DNA from: Vitreoscilla sp. | Lineage (GTDB): Bacteria; Pseudomonadota; Gammaproteobacteria; Burkholderiales; Neisseriaceae | Direction: 5' to 3' | Assembly: GCA_030150505.1 (NCBI GenBank) | Contig: JASLFS010000074.1 | Coordinates: 1-64,000 of the forward strand | Length of the DNA stretch: 64,000 bases | Shown: positions 62,281 to 64,000 of the stretch, in pieces | How positions within the stretch are numbered: the first letter of the stretch is position 1 | How the letters are laid out: the number at the start of each line of letters is the position of its first letter | Notes under the pieces: model-generated | Told to the model about the DNA's origin: nothing | Database searches by the model: none | What the model saw: only the letters and a program-made list of their open reading frames with translations | Translations under genes and position numbers: made by a program

Positions 62281-63463
62281 GAAGTGTTGCCAAATGGTGA
62301 ATAATGGCAGTTGCCGTATCATCTTTGCTCATTGTCGGAAGATTAATTTCTGCTTGATCATCAATGAGGGTGACTTGGTTTGTCGTTTTACCCATGGCTT
62401 GGCTAACTAAGTTGGCAACCAATAATGGAATGCCTTTCTTTTTGCGCTTTGCTCTTGCAAAAGGCAGTAAGGATTCACTTTCTGCTGCAAACCCAACGCA
62501 AAATGGTGCATTTTGCAAAGAGGCTACGCTAGCCAAAATATCAGGATTTTCAGCAAGCTCAATGATTGGCGCTTGTGAATTACCATCTTTTTTAATTTTC
62601 TGATCACTTGAATTTTTAACTTTGTAGTCAGAAACCGCAGCTACGCTAATAAAAATATCTTGATTCTCAATATTTTTCATGACTGCTTGGTACATTTCTT
62701 CGGCACTATTGGCTTGAATAACACTATTTAAACCATTGGCAATCGGGACTTGTAATAAACCATGTACCAATGTCACATTTGCCCCAGCAGCCCGAGCTGC
62801 TTTGGCTAATGACATGCCCATTTGTCCAGTTGAAATATTGGTAATGCCTCGCACAGGGTCAATTTTTTCATAATTGGCGCCTGTTGTAATCAGAATATTT
62901 TTGTTGGCTAGCTGCTTTTCGCTCCAATAGTCGGCAATTAAATCTGCAATGGCTTCTGGTTCAAGCATTCTGCCCATGCCAGTTTCACCACAGGCTTGGA
63001 TACCATTTTCAGGATAGAGAATATGGATATTATCTGCTGCTAATTGCTGAATATTGCGTTGCGTGGCTGGATTGTTCCACATTTCTATATTCATTGCTGG
63101 AGCGACAACTAAAGGACAATTTCTGGCCAATGCCAAATTGGTTATTAAATTATCAGCAATGCCATTGGCTATTTTGGCTAAAGTATTGGCCGTTGCCGGA
63201 GCAATTAGAAAAATATCAGCCGAGCGTGTCAGATTGATATGTGCCATACCATTGTCAGTTTGACCTTCATGTACTTCAGTGAGTACAGCTTGGCCTGTTA
63301 ACGCTTGGAATGTGTTGGGGTGAATAAATTCGGTGGCTGCTTGGCTCATTGCTACGGTAACAGTATGCCCTAATTTGGTTAGTAATCGAACCAAGTAGCA
63401 GGCTTTATAAGCGGCAATGCCTCCGGTGACACCCAGTAAAATGTGTTTATGTTGTTTAGGCAT
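62270..63463 (-). CDS. coaBC: Bifunctional phosphopantothenoylcysteine decarboxylase/synthetase
   Basis: A 397-residue enzyme of CoA synthesis. The N-terminal CoaC part is a flavoprotein (LGVTGGIAAYKACYLVRLL at about 9-27, active-site MNIEMWNNP); the CoaB part starts at about 190 with ILITTGANYEKIDPVRGITN. Start at ATG 63463 lies 2 bases after the stop of the His-rich gene; the frame is open to 63484. Confidence 0.94.
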   Translation of the reverse strand: MPKQHKHILLGVTGGIAAYKACYLVRLLTKLGHTVTVAMSQAATEFIHPNTFQALTGQAVLTEVHEGQTDNGMAHINLTRSADIFLIAPATANTLAKIANGIADNLITNLALARNCPLVVAPAMNIEMWNNPATQRNIQQLAADNIHILYPENGIQACGETGMGRMLEPEAIADLIADYWSEKQLANKNILITTGANYEKIDPVRGITNISTGQMGMSLAKAARAAGANVTLVHGLLQVPIANGLNSVIQANSAEEMYQAVMKNIENQDIFISVAAVSDYKVKNSSDQKIKKDGNSQAPIIELAENPDILASVASLQNAPFCVGFAAESESLLPFARAKRKKKGIPLLVANLVSQAMGKTTNQVTLIDDQAEINLPTMSKDDTATAIIHHLATLLKH

Positions 63464-63465
63464 GA

Positions 63466-63810
63466 TTAATGGTGACATTGGCAATGATCATCGTGTTCAT
63501 GGTGGTGTGCTTCAGAATCCAAGACAAGTTCATCCCATTCTTCTTCACTACCATCGAAGTTTTCCATTTCTGCATATTCTCCACTTTCAACCCAGATAAT
63601 TAAGTCCTCTAGGCTTGAGGCACCTTCTACCCAGTCGCAGGGTGTATTATCATCGACATTTGGAGATAAAACAGCAGCTAAGCCATCATGCCATGCAATC
63701 CAATAATCATTTTGGGTGCAGACAATGTTGGCATTCGGATGAATCGTTTCGTCCGTATTGATTATCATGCGTTTGATGATGTCATCTTTGCTAGGGAAAA
63801 TTTTACTCAC
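63466..63810 (-). CDS. Acidic protein with His/Cys-rich C-terminal tail
   Basis: A 114-residue cytosolic protein. The first 80 residues look globular (IVCTQNDYWIAWHDGLAAVLSP, then DLIIWVESGEYAEM), followed by a strongly acidic stretch and the tail EAHHHEHDDHCQCHH, a likely metal-binding site. It is coupled to coaBC with two bases between. No family recognised; a metal chaperone or store is possible but unproven. Confidence 0.7.
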   Translation of the reverse strand: MSKIFPSKDDIIKRMIINTDETIHPNANIVCTQNDYWIAWHDGLAAVLSPNVDDNTPCDWVEGASSLEDLIIWVESGEYAEMENFDGSEEEWDELVLDSEAHHHEHDDHCQCHH

Positions 63811-63907
63811 AAGGTGTCCTTTAAATTTCTTTTGGTGGTAATTCTAGCGTAACTTTTGTTATCTGACCAAAAAAAGTATTTTAAAATATTAAGATGAGAT
63901 AGTTGGT

Positions 63908-63945
63908 ATAAAAAAAGAAGGAAGTGTAAAGTCGCTTCCTTCTTT
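63908..63945 (-). terminator. Terminator of a minus-strand gene beyond the window
   Basis: Perfect 11-bp arms AAAGAAGGAAG/CTTCCTTCTTT (63914-63924 and 63935-63945), with U run on the minus strand. A frame entering from the right edge ends at a TAA at 63975-63977 (last residues AFNLLTK), too short to identify. Confidence 0.8.
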
Positions 63946-64000
63946 GTAGTTATGATGAATAATGCATTTAAACTTTATTTAGTCAGTAAGTTAAAAGCTT

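Noticed and set aside
1..64000. CRISPR array, rRNA or tRNA genes
   Set aside because: No regularly spaced repeats and no tRNA cloverleaf pattern outside tmRNA were seen on reading both strands.

Overview
The window is chromosomal DNA from an AT-rich member of the Neisseriaceae (Betaproteobacteria). The evidence is protein identity (RpsA, RlmN, PurL and PII read like Neisseria orthologues), a tmRNA tag that reads ANDETYALAA as in Neisseria, conserved local gene orders (aroA/cmk/rpsA/ihfB, ndk-rlmN-pilW-rodZ-ispG-hisS-yfgM-der, bamE-dapB near fur, fur-aat), and DNA-uptake-sequence-like 12-mers of the GGCTGCCTGAA type, which I recall as the Simonsiella dialect. I would not name a genus. There are no rRNA or tRNA genes, insertion sequences, prophage genes or CRISPR arrays that I can see.

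Layout. 1-12.8 kb: housekeeping block on the + strand (start of aroA divergent; cmk, rpsA, ihfB, zapE, ndk, rlmN, pilW, rodZ, ispG, hisS, yfgM, der, hfq). 12.8-20.4 kb: small membrane protein, purL, glnB, a DUF3149 microprotein behind a good FNR-type promoter, and tkt. 20.4-24.4 kb: cadmium/zinc P-type ATPase with a CadC-like repressor and two operators, a PTS_EIIC-like membrane protein and a YqaE/Pmp3 protein. 24.5-28.5 kb: three-lipoprotein CsgG/DUF4810/DUF799 set, an orphan RsxB, a MarR regulator and ssrA (tmRNA). 28.6-35.9 kb: DUF1841 gene, then a divergent cassette joining a Tat-type FAD oxidoreductase and a membrane spermidine-synthase-like protein with DUF350, SPFH-SHOCT, DUF4178, a 45-residue membrane protein and a pyruvoyl AdoMet decarboxylase. 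36-41.4 kb: ubiD followed by an accessory stretch of small genes (ankyrin, lipoproteins, YfbU-like, HhH). 41.5-48.4 kb: tcyP, DUF523, mpl, a gene-poor 1.9 kb with two candidate small RNAs and two microproteins, and glnA. 48.6-64 kb: aroE, mtgA, a bamE-dapB-ABC transporter-hydrolase run, an insertion with a ricin-like lectin lipoprotein, fur, aat, fadD, mnmA, dut, yeiH/yeiE, coaBC and a His-rich protein.

The most interesting region is 29.1-35.9 kb. The genes together encode the two enzymes that make spermidine (decarboxylated AdoMet production and aminopropyl transfer), but one enzyme is membrane-anchored and both lie beside envelope-type proteins (SPFH, DUF350, zinc-ribbon DUF4178) and an exported flavoenzyme. 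The natural reading is a membrane-located polyamine pathway, possibly making a polyamine-modified envelope component; this function is inference. Secondary points of interest are two perfect FNR half-site palindromes placed correctly upstream of a microprotein gene and of a short terminator-ended RNA, two forms of uptake-like sequence, and the absence of bamB from its usual place between yfgM and der, where three tandem hairpins now sit.

All similarity calls come from reading the sequence by eye, with no database search. Family assignments for the large enzymes are secure; those for short proteins, operators and small RNAs are tentative, as scored.
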